From Streptomyces tuirus (GTDB lineage: Bacteria > Actinomycetota > Actinomycetes > Streptomycetales > Streptomycetaceae): a DNA stretch of 64,000 nucleotides. The notes beneath the pieces were generated by a model, which was given only the letters and a program-made list of their open reading frames with translations, ran no database searches and was not told the DNA's origin. The stretch is from contig JAGTPG010000001.1 in NCBI GenBank assembly GCA_018195615.1, positions 992,001 through 1,056,000 on the forward strand, written 5' to 3'. This document shows positions 35,540-44,550 of this stretch, piece by piece (position 1 is the stretch's first letter; each line of letters starts with the position of its first letter). Position numbers and translations under genes: made by a program.

Positions 35540-36427
35540 ATGGCTGACGTGGATCCCGTCATCGTCGGTGTAGACGACGCCGACGACCAGAACGACCTGG
35601 TGCGGTACGCAGCGCACGAAGCCATGATGCGCGGGGTCCCCTTGCACGTCGCCCACTCCGTCGCGCTGCCGGGCCCCTTCGGCGGCGCGAAGGAGGAAGA
35701 GACCGGTCACGACTTGGCCGTACAGCGGGGTGCGGCGGTGGTGGACCGGTTCGAGGCGGTGGCCCGGTCCGCGTTCCCCGGCTTGACCGTCTCGGGCGAA
35801 CTGCCCTTCGGCGACCCCGCCTCAACCCTCGTCGAACGCTCCGCGGAGGCGTCCCTCCTGGTGCTGGGCCATCGGGGCCGGGGCGGCTTCCCCCGCCTCG
35901 CCCTGGGTTCGGTGAGCCTTCAGGTCGCCACTCACTCCCGAAGCCCCGTGCTGGTGACACGTCCCGGCACGCAGAGCGGGCCGCCACGGGGGCGCGTCGT
36001 CGCCGGCGCCGATGTGGTCCAGTACGCGCCGGAGGCGGTGGAGTTCGCCTTCGCGGAGGCCGAGCACCGCTCGGCCCACCTGCACCTCGTCCATGCCCTG
36101 CACCGGCCCGCACTGCTGCCCTGGCCAGGCAGCGTCACCGTGGCCGAACGTGAGCTGCACGAGACCGAGGACGCCACCCGGAACCTCCTTGAGGAACGAA
36201 TCGCCCCGCTACGCCTACGGCACCCGCAGGTGCCGGTCGGACTGCACATCGAGTGGGCTCCTCCGGCAACGCACCTGACAGAACTGTCCGAGGACGCTGA
36301 TCTCCTGGTGGTCGGCTCACGGGGCCGCACGGGCCTGCGCCGGCTGCTCCTCGGCTCGGTGAGCGGCGAAGTCCTGCACACGGCCCACTGCCCCGTCGCC
36401 GTCATACCCCCGACGGCAGACAACTGA
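35540..36427 (+). CDS. Tandem-domain universal stress protein
   Basis: 295 residues with two USP domains (~5-145 and ~150-293). Each ends in a nucleotide-binding-type motif: LVLGHRGRGGFPRLALGSVS and LLVVGSRGRTGLRRLLLGSV. Domain 1 starts VIVGVDDADDQNDLVRYAAH. Proteins of this class bind ATP and support survival in stress or hypoxia. The gene follows the PRC-barrel pair by 125 bp on the same strand. A second USP lies at 44.5 kb and a USP fragment at 63.3 kb. Confidence 0.88.
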   Translation: MADVDPVIVGVDDADDQNDLVRYAAHEAMMRGVPLHVAHSVALPGPFGGAKEEETGHDLAVQRGAAVVDRFEAVARSAFPGLTVSGELPFGDPASTLVERSAEASLLVLGHRGRGGFPRLALGSVSLQVATHSRSPVLVTRPGTQSGPPRGRVVAGADVVQYAPEAVEFAFAEAEHRSAHLHLVHALHRPALLPWPGSVTVAERELHETEDATRNLLEERIAPLRLRHPQVPVGLHIEWAPPATHLTELSEDADLLVVGSRGRTGLRRLLLGSVSGEVLHTAHCPVAVIPPTADN

Positions 36428-36604
36428 CGGCATCTCGGCACAGGCCCCCTCGAAGGTTGTACGTCTTCCGGATCGCCCCATCAGGCGCCTGCCACCCCAC
36501 CCCCCCTTTCGCATCATCCGATCGGGCCAAGGCTGACGCACGGCAGCGGTGAGCGTGGCATGTCTCATGCGTCGACTGCGAGAATCCGGGACCCAAGGAG
36601 TGGC

Positions 36605-37156
36605 ATGAACATGAGATCGAGGACACCGAAGCCGTGGCGCAGAGCGGTGACGTTCATGGTGGTGGGCTGCCTCGCCGCCGTCGGGGGCATTACCGGCTGC
36701 GGCGATAACGGGACCCACAACCCCCCTGGCGCCAACGCCCGCGTCGGTTCGGTCCTGATTCGTTATGCCCATATCGCCGAACCCCCGAACGGCCCGTGGG
36801 AACCAGGAGCCGATGCCCCTTTCTACGTCTGGCTGTTCAACCAGGGACGCAGCACCGACAGGCTGCTCGGCGCGGAGACGACGGTCGCACGGTCCGTCGA
36901 CATCGTGAACGCCGACGGCGCCACACAAGGACCGGTCGCACTCCCCACCGGCAAGCTCATCGAATTGGAGAAAGGCCGCACGCACCTGCTCCTCAGGGAC
37001 CTGCGCCGGCAGATCAGGGGCGGAGACTACGTGTGGATCACCCTCCGCTTCGAACGCGCCGGCGAGATCGCGCTGCAGGTGCACTCCCAGATCCCGACCT
37101 ACGTAGACGACGACGCCACCGACGCACCGGGACTGACATCCCCCTCACCGCAATGA
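36605..37156 (+). CDS. PCuAC-like (DUF461) lipoprotein with missing copper ligands
   Basis: 183 residues behind AAGGAG. The signal peptide AVTFMVVGCLAAVGGITGC ends in a lipobox. The mature protein has the PCuAC beta-sandwich pattern: FYVWLFNQGRSTDRLLGAET, LPTGKLIELEKGRTHLLLRD, GGDYVWITLRFERAGEIALQ. The classical Cu(I) motif H(M)-x10-M-x21-H-x-M is not preserved: the region VDIVNADGATQGPVALP lacks the first His and both Met, and the last pair reads THLL. It is either a non-copper relative or a copper chaperone that lost its site. It lies just before the membrane SGNH hydrolase gene (41 bp). Confidence 0.72.
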   Translation: MNMRSRTPKPWRRAVTFMVVGCLAAVGGITGCGDNGTHNPPGANARVGSVLIRYAHIAEPPNGPWEPGADAPFYVWLFNQGRSTDRLLGAETTVARSVDIVNADGATQGPVALPTGKLIELEKGRTHLLLRDLRRQIRGGDYVWITLRFERAGEIALQVHSQIPTYVDDDATDAPGLTSPSPQ

Positions 37157-37196
37157 CCGCCGCACCGGTGCTACGGCCGAAGCCACGGGGACACCG

Positions 37197-38618
37197 GTGA
37201 AACCGAGAAGGCAGCGAGCGGCGCAGCGTGAACCCGGCCGGGCCCGCAGGGCACTGGTGATCATCATTCTGTACGTCGTGGGACTCTCGGTGCTGGCGCT
37301 GGCCGCGGTGTGGCTGGCCGTGCGGATCACTCCACTGCAGCCGGTTTCCGCGGCCGGCCAGACCGTTCGCGTGGGCGCCGCCCCCCTCGACTGGAGCCTG
37401 TCCGGCCCCGGTCAGCTCGACCTGTTCGGCCAGACGATCCCGACAAGACCGCACTTCGACGGACCGATCAGGCCCCGCCTGGAGCTGACCCGCATCAAGG
37501 AGGACGCGGAGGTGGCCCGCCTCCTGCGGTCCGGCGATCACGAACGGCTCACCCTGGAGGTGGGCCGGAGACTGGCGTCCGGCTGGCTCCGCTACGGCGC
37601 CTGGGAAACGGCGGTGGCGGCCGGGCTGGTCGCGCTTCCCCTGGCCGCCTGGACGGGCCTGCGCCGCATGCCGCCGGGCAGGACCATCCTCGTCCTGACC
37701 TCCGGACTCGCCCTCGTCACCGCGGTCAATGCCGTCGGCTTCTACCTGCTGGCCTCGGACACCCCGCAGGCGCTGCGCGACGTACGGTCGCTACAGGATC
37801 TCGTCGGCGACAGCCCTCTGGCCCCGGTCCCCCGGGCCGAAGGCCCACGCCTGGGCGACGTACGGGCGGTAGCCCTGGGCGACTCAACCGCCGCGGGTAC
37901 GGGTAACCGCCCCCTGCCCGACCCCACCGACCTCGATCGGGCATGTGGGCGCAGCGCGGACTCCTACCCACAGGCGCTCGCCCGCGCCAACGACTGGAAC
38001 GTACTCAACCTCGCCTGCTCCGGCGCCACGGTCCGCGACGGCATCCTCGGCGTGCAGATCCTCGGCGAACAGGTGGCCCCACCGCAGTTCGCCCAGGCGC
38101 AGCGAGCCACCGACGCTTCGGCCGTCTTGGTCAGTGTCGGCGCCAACGACGTGCGCTGGTCGGACCTCGTCCAGCTGTGCGCGATCTCTCCGTCGTGCGA
38201 CGACCGTGCCTCGACAGCGTTCTTCCAGAACCGCCTCGCCCGCTTCGCCCTCGATTACCGCAGGCTCCTGCGCCTCCTGACCGCCCTTCCCCACCACCCG
38301 GCCGTCCTGGTCAACGAGTACTACGACCCTTTCGGCCCGGACCTCAGCTGCCTTCGCGACGAAGGTCTCACTTCGCGCAAAGTACGGGTGCTGCGCTCAC
38401 GACTGGCCGCTCTCAACGCCGTTCTGCGGCAGGGAGCCGAGACCGCCGGCTTCACCACGGTGAAACCGGACTTCGAAAGCCACGGACTGTGCAGTGCCCA
38501 GCCGTACGTCCAAGGGCCGACGGACCGCGCCCCGCTGCACCCGACGGCCGCCGGAGCACTCGCCATCGCTCTCGCCGACCAAAAGGCCCTCCCCCGCGGA
38601 AACGATGAGCGAGGTTGA
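37197..38618 (+). CDS. Membrane-anchored SGNH/GDSL hydrolase
   Basis: 473 residues from GTG 37197. An N-terminal membrane helix (LVIIILYVVGLSVLALAAVW) and two further helices near 145-190 (TAVAAGLVALPLAAWTG, TILVLTSGLALVTAVNAVGF) place it in the membrane. The SGNH catalytic domain follows: VRAVALGDSTAAGTGNRPLP (block I Ser), NLACSGATVRDG, SVGANDVRWSD (block III) and DRAPLHPTAAGALAI (block V, with His). Substrate unknown; likely an ester on the cell envelope. It is unrelated in architecture to the secreted enzyme at 503. Confidence 0.83.
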   Translation: MKPRRQRAAQREPGRARRALVIIILYVVGLSVLALAAVWLAVRITPLQPVSAAGQTVRVGAAPLDWSLSGPGQLDLFGQTIPTRPHFDGPIRPRLELTRIKEDAEVARLLRSGDHERLTLEVGRRLASGWLRYGAWETAVAAGLVALPLAAWTGLRRMPPGRTILVLTSGLALVTAVNAVGFYLLASDTPQALRDVRSLQDLVGDSPLAPVPRAEGPRLGDVRAVALGDSTAAGTGNRPLPDPTDLDRACGRSADSYPQALARANDWNVLNLACSGATVRDGILGVQILGEQVAPPQFAQAQRATDASAVLVSVGANDVRWSDLVQLCAISPSCDDRASTAFFQNRLARFALDYRRLLRLLTALPHHPAVLVNEYYDPFGPDLSCLRDEGLTSRKVRVLRSRLAALNAVLRQGAETAGFTTVKPDFESHGLCSAQPYVQGPTDRAPLHPTAAGALAIALADQKALPRGNDERG

Positions 38619-38835
38619 GGTGGACATCGCGGTCCGAGAGACCCATCCGCCCGGCGAAGAGGAAGAGTCCGGAAAGCGGGCGCATGGCCTGAGGGGCACA
38701 TGGGCGCACCCCCTGGGTTCGGAGTGCCGCGACCCGCTGGGCCGCGCATCAGATCGCCAGGCGTGGGAAACCGGAGCGGGAAGCCGGGACGTACACCCGG
38801 CTGTCACGAGCGAACCGCGACCAGAGGGAGGCACC

Positions 38836-39254
38836 ATGGGATCCGGCGACATTCCCGTCCTGGCCAGGCTCTCCGACTCCGATCACGCGATCGCCTCCGC
38901 CGACGAGGACATCCGGGCCGAAAGGTCACCGACCGCTCCGGCGACGAGCTGGGCAAGGTCGGCGATCTGATCATCGACGAGGAGGAACACAAGGTCCGTT
39001 TCCTGGTCCTGGAGCACGGTGGGTTCCTGGGCGTCGGCAAGGAGAAGAGCTACGTCCCCGTCGACGCCGTGGCAGGCGTGAACGAGGACCAGGTCCGTAT
39101 CGACCGCACCCGGGACCAAGTGGCCGACGCACCGGAGTACGACCCGGAGCTCGTGCGGCAGGACGATTACTACGACCGCCTCTACGCCCACTACGACTAC
39201 GCGCCCTTCTGGGCGCCCGGCTACGTGTACCCGCCCTATCCCTATTTCCGCTGA
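38836..39254 (+). CDS. PRC-barrel photosystem-like protein, one frameshift
   Basis: About 139 residues. ATG 38836 follows GAGGGAGG and reads MGSGDIPVLARLSDSDHAIA, then SADEDIR; the frame breaks at about 38915-38917, where one base of a GC run is missing. The next frame continues GRKVTDRSGDELGKVGDLII, DEEEHKVRFLVLEHGGFLGV and the Tyr-rich tail DDYYDRLYAHYDYAPFWAPG ending in Y/P repeats. I recognise the same layout from other Streptomyces PRC-barrel proteins with a Tyr-rich tail. Third PRC-barrel gene in 5 kb. Confidence 0.8.
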
Positions 39255-39593
39255 GCACCGTGTTGCGCGGACGGGTCGGCAGTATCCCGGGACTGTGGGC
39301 AGCGGGCTCGCTCGGGGTCACGGCGACGACGCTGGGTGTGCCTGCGATGACAGGAGGCATACACCGGCGGCACCGCAGACTCCGGCGTACGGGGCTCGCC
39401 CGTCCCGGCGTCCGACGCGTCGTCCGTACGGTGCACGGGCAACCGTCTCAGCCTGTCGGCGGGACGCCTCTGGGCGGACGCGGGCAACGATGTGCGCCTT
39501 GGTGTTCAACAGAATGGCGTACCGGCAAGAGCCGTGCGCAACGTGGCGCTATGCCGGTGCCAGGCCACCAGGCCCGGCACCGGAGCACTGGCC
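39255..39593. other. Intergenic stretch, nothing recognised
   Basis: 339 bp between convergent genes (PRC barrel and DUF2180). No coding frame resembles a family. Confidence 0.4.
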
Positions 39594-39818
39594 TCAAGGC
39601 TCGTCCTCTGTCGAAACCTTGTGTGTCGCGTACGAGCAGACGGCGCAGAGCAGCCTCCGGGCCGGAGGATCATGAGTGGCCTTGCCCATGCCCACCACCT
39701 GGCGGACCTGCTTGCGCTCTTCGTGCACGTGCTCCGCGCACAGCGCGGCACCGCACGAGCCGCATACCGCTGCGGCCACGGTTGTACGGTCCGCGGCGAG
39801 ACAGTCGTAGCAGTGCAT
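39594..39818 (-). CDS. DUF2180 small zinc-ribbon protein
   Basis: 74 residues from ATG 39818 behind GGGAGG. Sequence MHCYDCLAADRTTVAAAVCG, then SCGAALCAEHVHEERKQVR and RRLLCAVCSYATHK. The four CxxC-type pairs and the CxxCGAxLCxxH signature are those of DUF2180. Metal binding is likely; function is unknown. It is short for an enzyme and may bind nucleic acid or another protein. Confidence 0.82.
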   Translation of the reverse strand: MHCYDCLAADRTTVAAAVCGSCGAALCAEHVHEERKQVRQVVGMGKATHDPPARRLLCAVCSYATHKVSTEDEP

Positions 39819-39939
39819 GACAGCCTCCCGAATCGGGCATTCATAGTATTTATCGCGTTCCATGTCGCCTCGTCGGGAAACCTCGGGCCGCACTTCAGGA
39901 CCGGCGGAATGCCGTGGGCACCCCCGGGCCCCCAAAATC

Positions 39940-40170
39940 TTCAGTCGGCCGGCTGCGGCGGGAGCGTGTGCCAGGCCGCCGAGCACGGCGGTCACGAGGC
40001 CGATGATGGCCGGCGCGGTCCCGGCCCGGAACATGGAACACCAGCAGATCCGACGCATGGATCACGGGATTCTGCGCACCGAGGCGGTCGGCGAGGTCGA
40101 AGGTCTCGCGCGCTTCGCGGTAGGAACGGGCCCCGCCGTTCGCCCCGGGCCAGGGTCGGCTGGCAAGTGC
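39940..40170 (-). pseudogene. Fragment of a PucR/CdaR-family regulator
   Basis: One frame reads ASRPWPGANGGARSYREARE, TFDLADRLGAQNPVIHASDL and LVFHVPGRDRA; a second, one base shifted, continues AIIGLVTAVLGGLAHAPAAA. The intact protein at 56379-57566 reads RPRPGPSGIVRSYQEARSTL, DLAVQLGLTTPRVDASDLLV, GRDRAAITDLVATVLGGL in the same order. The HTH and the N-terminal part are missing, so this is decayed paralog debris rather than a base-call error. Confidence 0.7.
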
Positions 40171-40449
40171 GTTCACCGGCTTGGTTCTCCTGGTGGGGAT
40201 CGCCCTGTGTTGCTCACCGCCTCATGGCTCACTGAGCGACGAGACGGAGACCCGTTCACCAGCGACCGACATCCAGAGCAGCGCCTGCGCGGCAGCACAG
40301 CAACCGGCCACTTCGGTACCGCCGTTGACAGCATGGGCAGGTGCGCCCGCCACGCGCGGACGACGGTCCCTGCCTTCTTCCGGTGGTGACGCTGCGACAT
40401 ATGGCCGACAAGGCGGAACTCTCCGCATTAGCGTGGGCTGCCCTGTCGT
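40171..40449. other. Intergenic stretch, nothing recognised
   Basis: About 280 bp between the regulator fragment and the amidinotransferase operator candidate; no coding frame with family features. Confidence 0.35.
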
Positions 40450-40467
40450 CACACTCTGAGTAGTGTG
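40450..40467. promoter_or_regulatory. Perfect inverted repeat CACACT-N6-AGTGTG
   Basis: Arms at 40450-40455 and 40462-40467, about 48 bp upstream of the amidinotransferase ATG and overlapping where a promoter would lie. Fits a dimeric repressor site. No regulator is adjacent. Confidence 0.4.
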
Positions 40468-40514
40468 TCGGTTACAGCGGAACTGCTGATTTCTGCGATC
40501 GGAAGCGGCTGAGC

Positions 40515-41656
40515 ATGACAGCAGTGGAGAAGCCGGGAAGAACCACCGCGGCCGTCGGTGGCACCGTTGCGGAAACCCTCGTTCCGCCAGTGGGTTCACA
40601 CAACGAGTGGGACCCGCTGGAGGAGATCATCGTCGGGCGTCTGGACGGCGCGACGATCCCTTCCAGGCATCCGGTGGTGGCCTGCAACGTCCCCCGTGGG
40701 CGGCGCGGCTGCAAGGCCCCGTCGCCGGCTTCAGATACCCCCGTGTCCTGGTCGATCGGGCCCAGCAGGAGCTCGACCGGTTCATCGCTCTCCTGCAGTC
40801 CCTCGGCGTCACCGTCCGGCGCCCTGACCCCGTCGACCACAGGAAGCGGTTCAGCACTCCGGACTGGTCGTCCCGCGGTTTCTGCAACACCTGCCCGCGG
40901 GACGGCCTCCTCGTGGTCGGCGACGAAATCATCGAAACTCCGATGGCATGGCCGTGCCGGTACTTCGAAACCCACTCCTACCGCGCGCTCCTCAAGGACT
41001 ACTTCAGGCGCGGCGCACGCTGGACAGCGGCACCGAAACCGCAGCTCACCGACGAACTGTTTGAACCGCGTTTCCGCCCACCCGATCCCGGCGAGCCCAT
41101 GCGCCACATCCTCACCGAATTCGAGCCGGTGTTCGATGCTGCGGACTTCGTCCGTGCCGGACGCGACCTGTTCGTCACGCGCAGCAATGTCACCAACCGG
41201 ATGGGCATCGAGTGGCTGCGACGCCATCTCGGGCCCAGTTATCGCATCCACGAGATTGAGACCCGCTGCCGCACACCCATGCACATCGACACGACCTTCG
41301 TACCGCTCGCACCCGGAAAGGTACTGGTCAACCCCGAGTACATCGACGTCGATCACCTGCCCGAAATTCTGAGCTCCTGGGACATCCTGGTCGCCCCCGA
41401 GCCTGACCCGATCGACGGCCGCCTGCTCAGGATCAGCACAATGTGCGGCAAATGGCTCAGCATGAACGTGCTCATGATCGACGAGAAGCGAGTGATCGCC
41501 GAGCGCCACCACACCGGCATGCTCCGCGCGCTCGAACGGTGGGGCTTCGAGCCGATCCCCTGCGACCTGCTGCACTACGCGCCTTTCGGCGGCTCGTTCC
41601 ACTGCGCCACGCTCGACGTCCGGCGCCGCGGCGCACTCCAGTCGTACTTCGACTGA
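40515..41656 (+). CDS. L-arginine:glycine-type amidinotransferase, one frameshift
   Basis: About 380 residues. Transfers an amidino group from arginine to an amine. Start MTAVEKPGRTTAAVGGTVAE, then VGSHNEWDPLEEIIVGRLDG. The frame breaks at 40691-40695 (C run one short) and continues FRYPRVLVDRAQQELDRF, GVTVRRPDPVDHRKRFSTPD, CPRDGLLVVGDEIIETPMAW. The active-site triad of vertebrate AGAT is present: Asp in FEPVFDAADFVRAGRD, His in TPMHIDTTFVPL and Cys in GGSFHCATLDVRRRGALQSY. It is closer to AGAT than to StrB1-type enzymes of aminoglycoside pathways by the PDPVDH, AGRD and C-terminal blocks. No biosynthetic cluster surrounds it. Confidence 0.87.
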
Positions 41657-42044
41657 CACGCCCGCAGGCACGTCCACAACGTCGGTCCCGCGGGGCACAG
41701 CCCTGGCGCGGTCAGCGTCACGACCTGACGGGCTTCGGTACTGGGCACCGACCGAATGATCCGCGCTGCCGAGCACGCGTCGCGCTCGCCGCCGCGGACG
41801 GGGGCCTGCGCGGCCCTTGGGTCGGCACTTCCGGCGACGACGCAGCGTCCAGCGCGAGCCACCGACGGAGGCCCGCCGACTCGTTGCTGCGCAACACCAT
41901 CCAGGCGTTCAGCCTCGTCGGCCTGGTCAACCGCCCGCTTCCTGAGCGGGACTCCGACGAGAACCGCCCTCCCCGTCACTGACCAGCGCCCACCCACCGA
42001 ACCCATCCACCGCCGAACGGACGGTGACATCAGCCTGCCGCGTC
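41657..42044. other. Intergenic stretch, nothing recognised
   Basis: 388 bp between convergent genes. A plus frame reads LLRNTIQAFSLVGLVNRPLP near 41880, which looks protein-like but could not be placed in a family; it may be degraded coding sequence. Confidence 0.3.
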
Positions 42045-42583
42045 TCACGGACCAGGCCCCGCCGCGCCGGCGCGGTCATCCCGAGCCGCCCACCAGGCCA
42101 GCATCAGCCCCGCGGTAAGGGAACCGCCCATCCCAGCGGCAAGGTCGACCACTGTGTCCTGGTACCCGACGCGAATCGGTTCGTCGAAGACGTCCACGAT
42201 CAGCCACTCGCACATCTCCCACAGGCACGCCACCGTGGCGCCCACGGCAGTCGTGGTCAGGGGGACGGCGGCACGACGCAGGCGCACGTCATCGGGTGAG
42301 GGCAGCAGCCGGAAACGGGAGAGCAGCAGGTGCAAGGCAGCAGCGACCGTCCCGGCGTCACGAAGTGGACCACGGTGTCGTACCAGCCGACGACCCGGTA
42401 CCAGTGCCACACCTGCGACCACGTTGCCCAGGTCAGGGCGGCGCACACCAGCAGATCGAGAAGGGCGGGCAGGCGGGCTGCACGGGGCACGAGCAAGGCG
42501 AGGAACAGCAGGGCCAGAAGCAGAGCGCTCTCCAGGGAAGTGACGCCCACAGCCACGGCGCTGGCGAGGACCATGAGCCTCAC
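42045..42583 (-). CDS. YjdF/DUF2238-like membrane protein, one frameshift
   Basis: About 180 residues, more if it starts further upstream where the frame stays open (LIRGDDPRSRALRVTADAV). Helices SAVAVGVTSLESALLLALLF, LLVPRAARLPALLDLLVC and, after VGWYDTVVHFVTPG, the frame breaks at 42351-42353 (run one short). It resumes TVAAALHLLLSRFRLL, TAVGATVACLWEMCEWLIVD and GYQDTVVDLAAGMGGSLTAG. The WYDxxxHF and WExxEw motifs are those of YjdF-type proteins. The role is unknown. It is divergent from the double PAP2 gene. Confidence 0.72.
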
Positions 42584-42786
42584 GGCGTCGGCGGTGACGC
42601 GCAGAGCCCGAGAGCGGGGGTCGTCACCACGAATGAGCGCCTCCTCGTTCCTGCAACCACGTGCATCGATATTCCCAGAGTGCCCCGCTATACCCTGCGA
42701 TTCAGGGTAGAGACCGTCCCGCGGGGACCCGGTTGATCGGCGAGTGACTCGGCGGGAGGACGCCGGATGCGCGGTGAGCGGATGCG

Positions 42787-44550
42787 ATGCCCCGTGCGGC
42801 AGTGGGCCCGCCGCTCCTGCTGCTGACCGTGACGGCGTTCGTGCTCCTGCTTTTTCTGGTGCGCGGCGCGTGGAGCCCGCTCCGCCGAATCGATCAGGCG
42901 GTGGCTGACGGGCTCAATGACGCTGTGGCGGGCGATGAAGTGCTGGTCCGAGCTCTGCGCATCGTCACCGACCTGGGCGGGAGCGCGGTGTTGGCCTGGC
43001 TGATGAGCGTGGGAGTGGCATGGCTGTTGCTGCGCCGCCAGGTACGGGCCGCCTTGTACGCGGCGGTGGCCGCGCTTGGCGCCTGGGCCCTTATCTCGGT
43101 GGTCAAGGTCCTGGTGGGCCGCCTTCGTCCGGTGGTCGACGACCCCTTGGCCGCACCGTCCGGGCTGAGCTTCCCCAGCGGCCACGCCCTCAGCTCGCTG
43201 GTCTCCTACGGCGTGCTGCTCCTGGTCTTCCTGCCCACGATGACCCGAACGCAGCGCCGCCTCTTCACGGCGGGCGCCGCGACGATCGTCGCCCTAGTCG
43301 GATTCACCCGGATCGCCCTAGGGGTGCACTACCTCAGCGACGTCGTCGCAGGCTGGCTGCTGGGCGCCGTCTGGCTGACGGTCACGGCCGTGGCATTCCG
43401 GCACTGGCCCAGCGATCACCTGCTGGGCCGCCCGCTGCCGCCCGTGCCCGGCGGCGGTACGGCTGAGCGCTCCCGCGTACCGGACCCGCTGCCGGTCCTG
43501 GGCGCCGCCCGCGGGCTGCGCCCTGTACCCGAACATCACGCTCCCGCCCTGGGGCGCCCGGCCGTTGCCGCAGCCGAGCTTCTCGTGGCATGGGTCCTGC
43601 TCGTCGGGTCGATCTACGGCCTGGGGCTGCTGGTCGAAGGCATGGGGTCCGGGACCGACCCACCGGGCTGGGACCGGGCGGTGTCGCACGACCTGGCCGA
43701 CGCGCGCACACCGTGGCTGAGCGATGTCGCGGAAGGACTGCGCTTCCTGGGCGGCGGCACAGGCATCGCCGCCGGCGTGGCTGTCATAGGACCGCTCGCC
43801 GTGGCCGTCACGCGCAGCTGGCGCCCCATGGCCCTGCTCACGCTGGCGCTGATCGGCCAGGTCACGGTGTTCCTCGTCACCTCGGTCCTGGTGAACCGCA
43901 CCCGGCCCGACGTGGCTCAGCTCCGTCCTGAGCTGCCGCCCACAGCGAGCTTCCCCTCCGGGCACGTGACCGCCACTCTCACGCTGACCGCCTGTGCGGC
44001 GATCATCGTCTTCCGCGCGACCGGGAGCACCCCATGGCGACTGACCGTGGTGGGCATGTCCGCGCTCCTGACCGCTGCTGTAGCCGCCGAGCGACTGTAC
44101 GCCGGCGCCCACTACCTGACCGACGTACTGGCCTCGCTGCTCCTGGCCGGGTCCTGGACCGCGATCTGCTGGTGGGTCACCCGCCCGCCCCGGACGCCAC
44201 AGCCAGGGAACACGCCACCCGCAGCCCAGCGCACCTCCGCTGATGGAGAGGGCAGACGCCGGTGTCCACCTGTGTGGTCACTGGGAACGCCGCTCCCCAT
44301 ACCGCGGGCGCGGTCCATCACGGAGTCCACCACCCGGGGCAGGCCGCGGCCCGGCGCCCCAGCCTGTTCCCCCCTCACCCGCCGCCCGGGCCGGTACGAG
44401 GTCCGCACCGGCAAGCGTCACGCTGACACCATGCCCGAGGAGGGCCGAGCGACACCGCTCACCGCGGGTACCGGACTACCGCACCGGCACGACGACGACA
44501 GGACAACTCGCGTGGTGCAGCACGGCATGCACCACCGTCCCCAGGCGTAG
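42787..44550 (+). CDS. Double PAP2-family membrane phosphatase
   Basis: Up to 587 residues with two complete PAP2 units in one chain. Unit 1 (~20-200): KVLVGRLRPVVDD, LSFPSGHALSSLVSYGVLLL, FTRIALGVHYLSDVVAGWLL. Unit 2 (~270-475): ARTPWLSDVAEGLRFLGGGT, LVNRTRPDVAQLR, ASFPSGHVTATLTLTACAAI, ERLYAGAHYLTDVLASLLLA. Both have the PSGH and R-x5-H-x3-D phosphatase motifs; in unit 2 the leading Lys of the first motif is replaced. Such enzymes dephosphorylate lipid pyrophosphates on the outer face. The last ~110 residues are low-complexity and overlap the end of the USP gene by 75 bp; the tail may be a frameshift product and the true stop nearer 44243. Confidence 0.83.
   Translation: MPRAAVGPPLLLLTVTAFVLLLFLVRGAWSPLRRIDQAVADGLNDAVAGDEVLVRALRIVTDLGGSAVLAWLMSVGVAWLLLRRQVRAALYAAVAALGAWALISVVKVLVGRLRPVVDDPLAAPSGLSFPSGHALSSLVSYGVLLLVFLPTMTRTQRRLFTAGAATIVALVGFTRIALGVHYLSDVVAGWLLGAVWLTVTAVAFRHWPSDHLLGRPLPPVPGGGTAERSRVPDPLPVLGAARGLRPVPEHHAPALGRPAVAAAELLVAWVLLVGSIYGLGLLVEGMGSGTDPPGWDRAVSHDLADARTPWLSDVAEGLRFLGGGTGIAAGVAVIGPLAVAVTRSWRPMALLTLALIGQVTVFLVTSVLVNRTRPDVAQLRPELPPTASFPSGHVTATLTLTACAAIIVFRATGSTPWRLTVVGMSALLTAAVAAERLYAGAHYLTDVLASLLLAGSWTAICWWVTRPPRTPQPGNTPPAAQRTSADGEGRRRCPPVWSLGTPLPIPRARSITESTTRGRPRPGAPACSPLTRRPGRYEVRTGKRHADTMPEEGRATPLTAGTGLPHRHDDDRTTRVVQHGMHHRPQA

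Noticed and set aside
38606..38835. Separate gene starting MSEVEVDIAVRETHPPG after the membrane SGNH hydrolase
   Set aside because: It runs in frame into the PRC-barrel start, which has its own ribosome site; the extra part has no family features.
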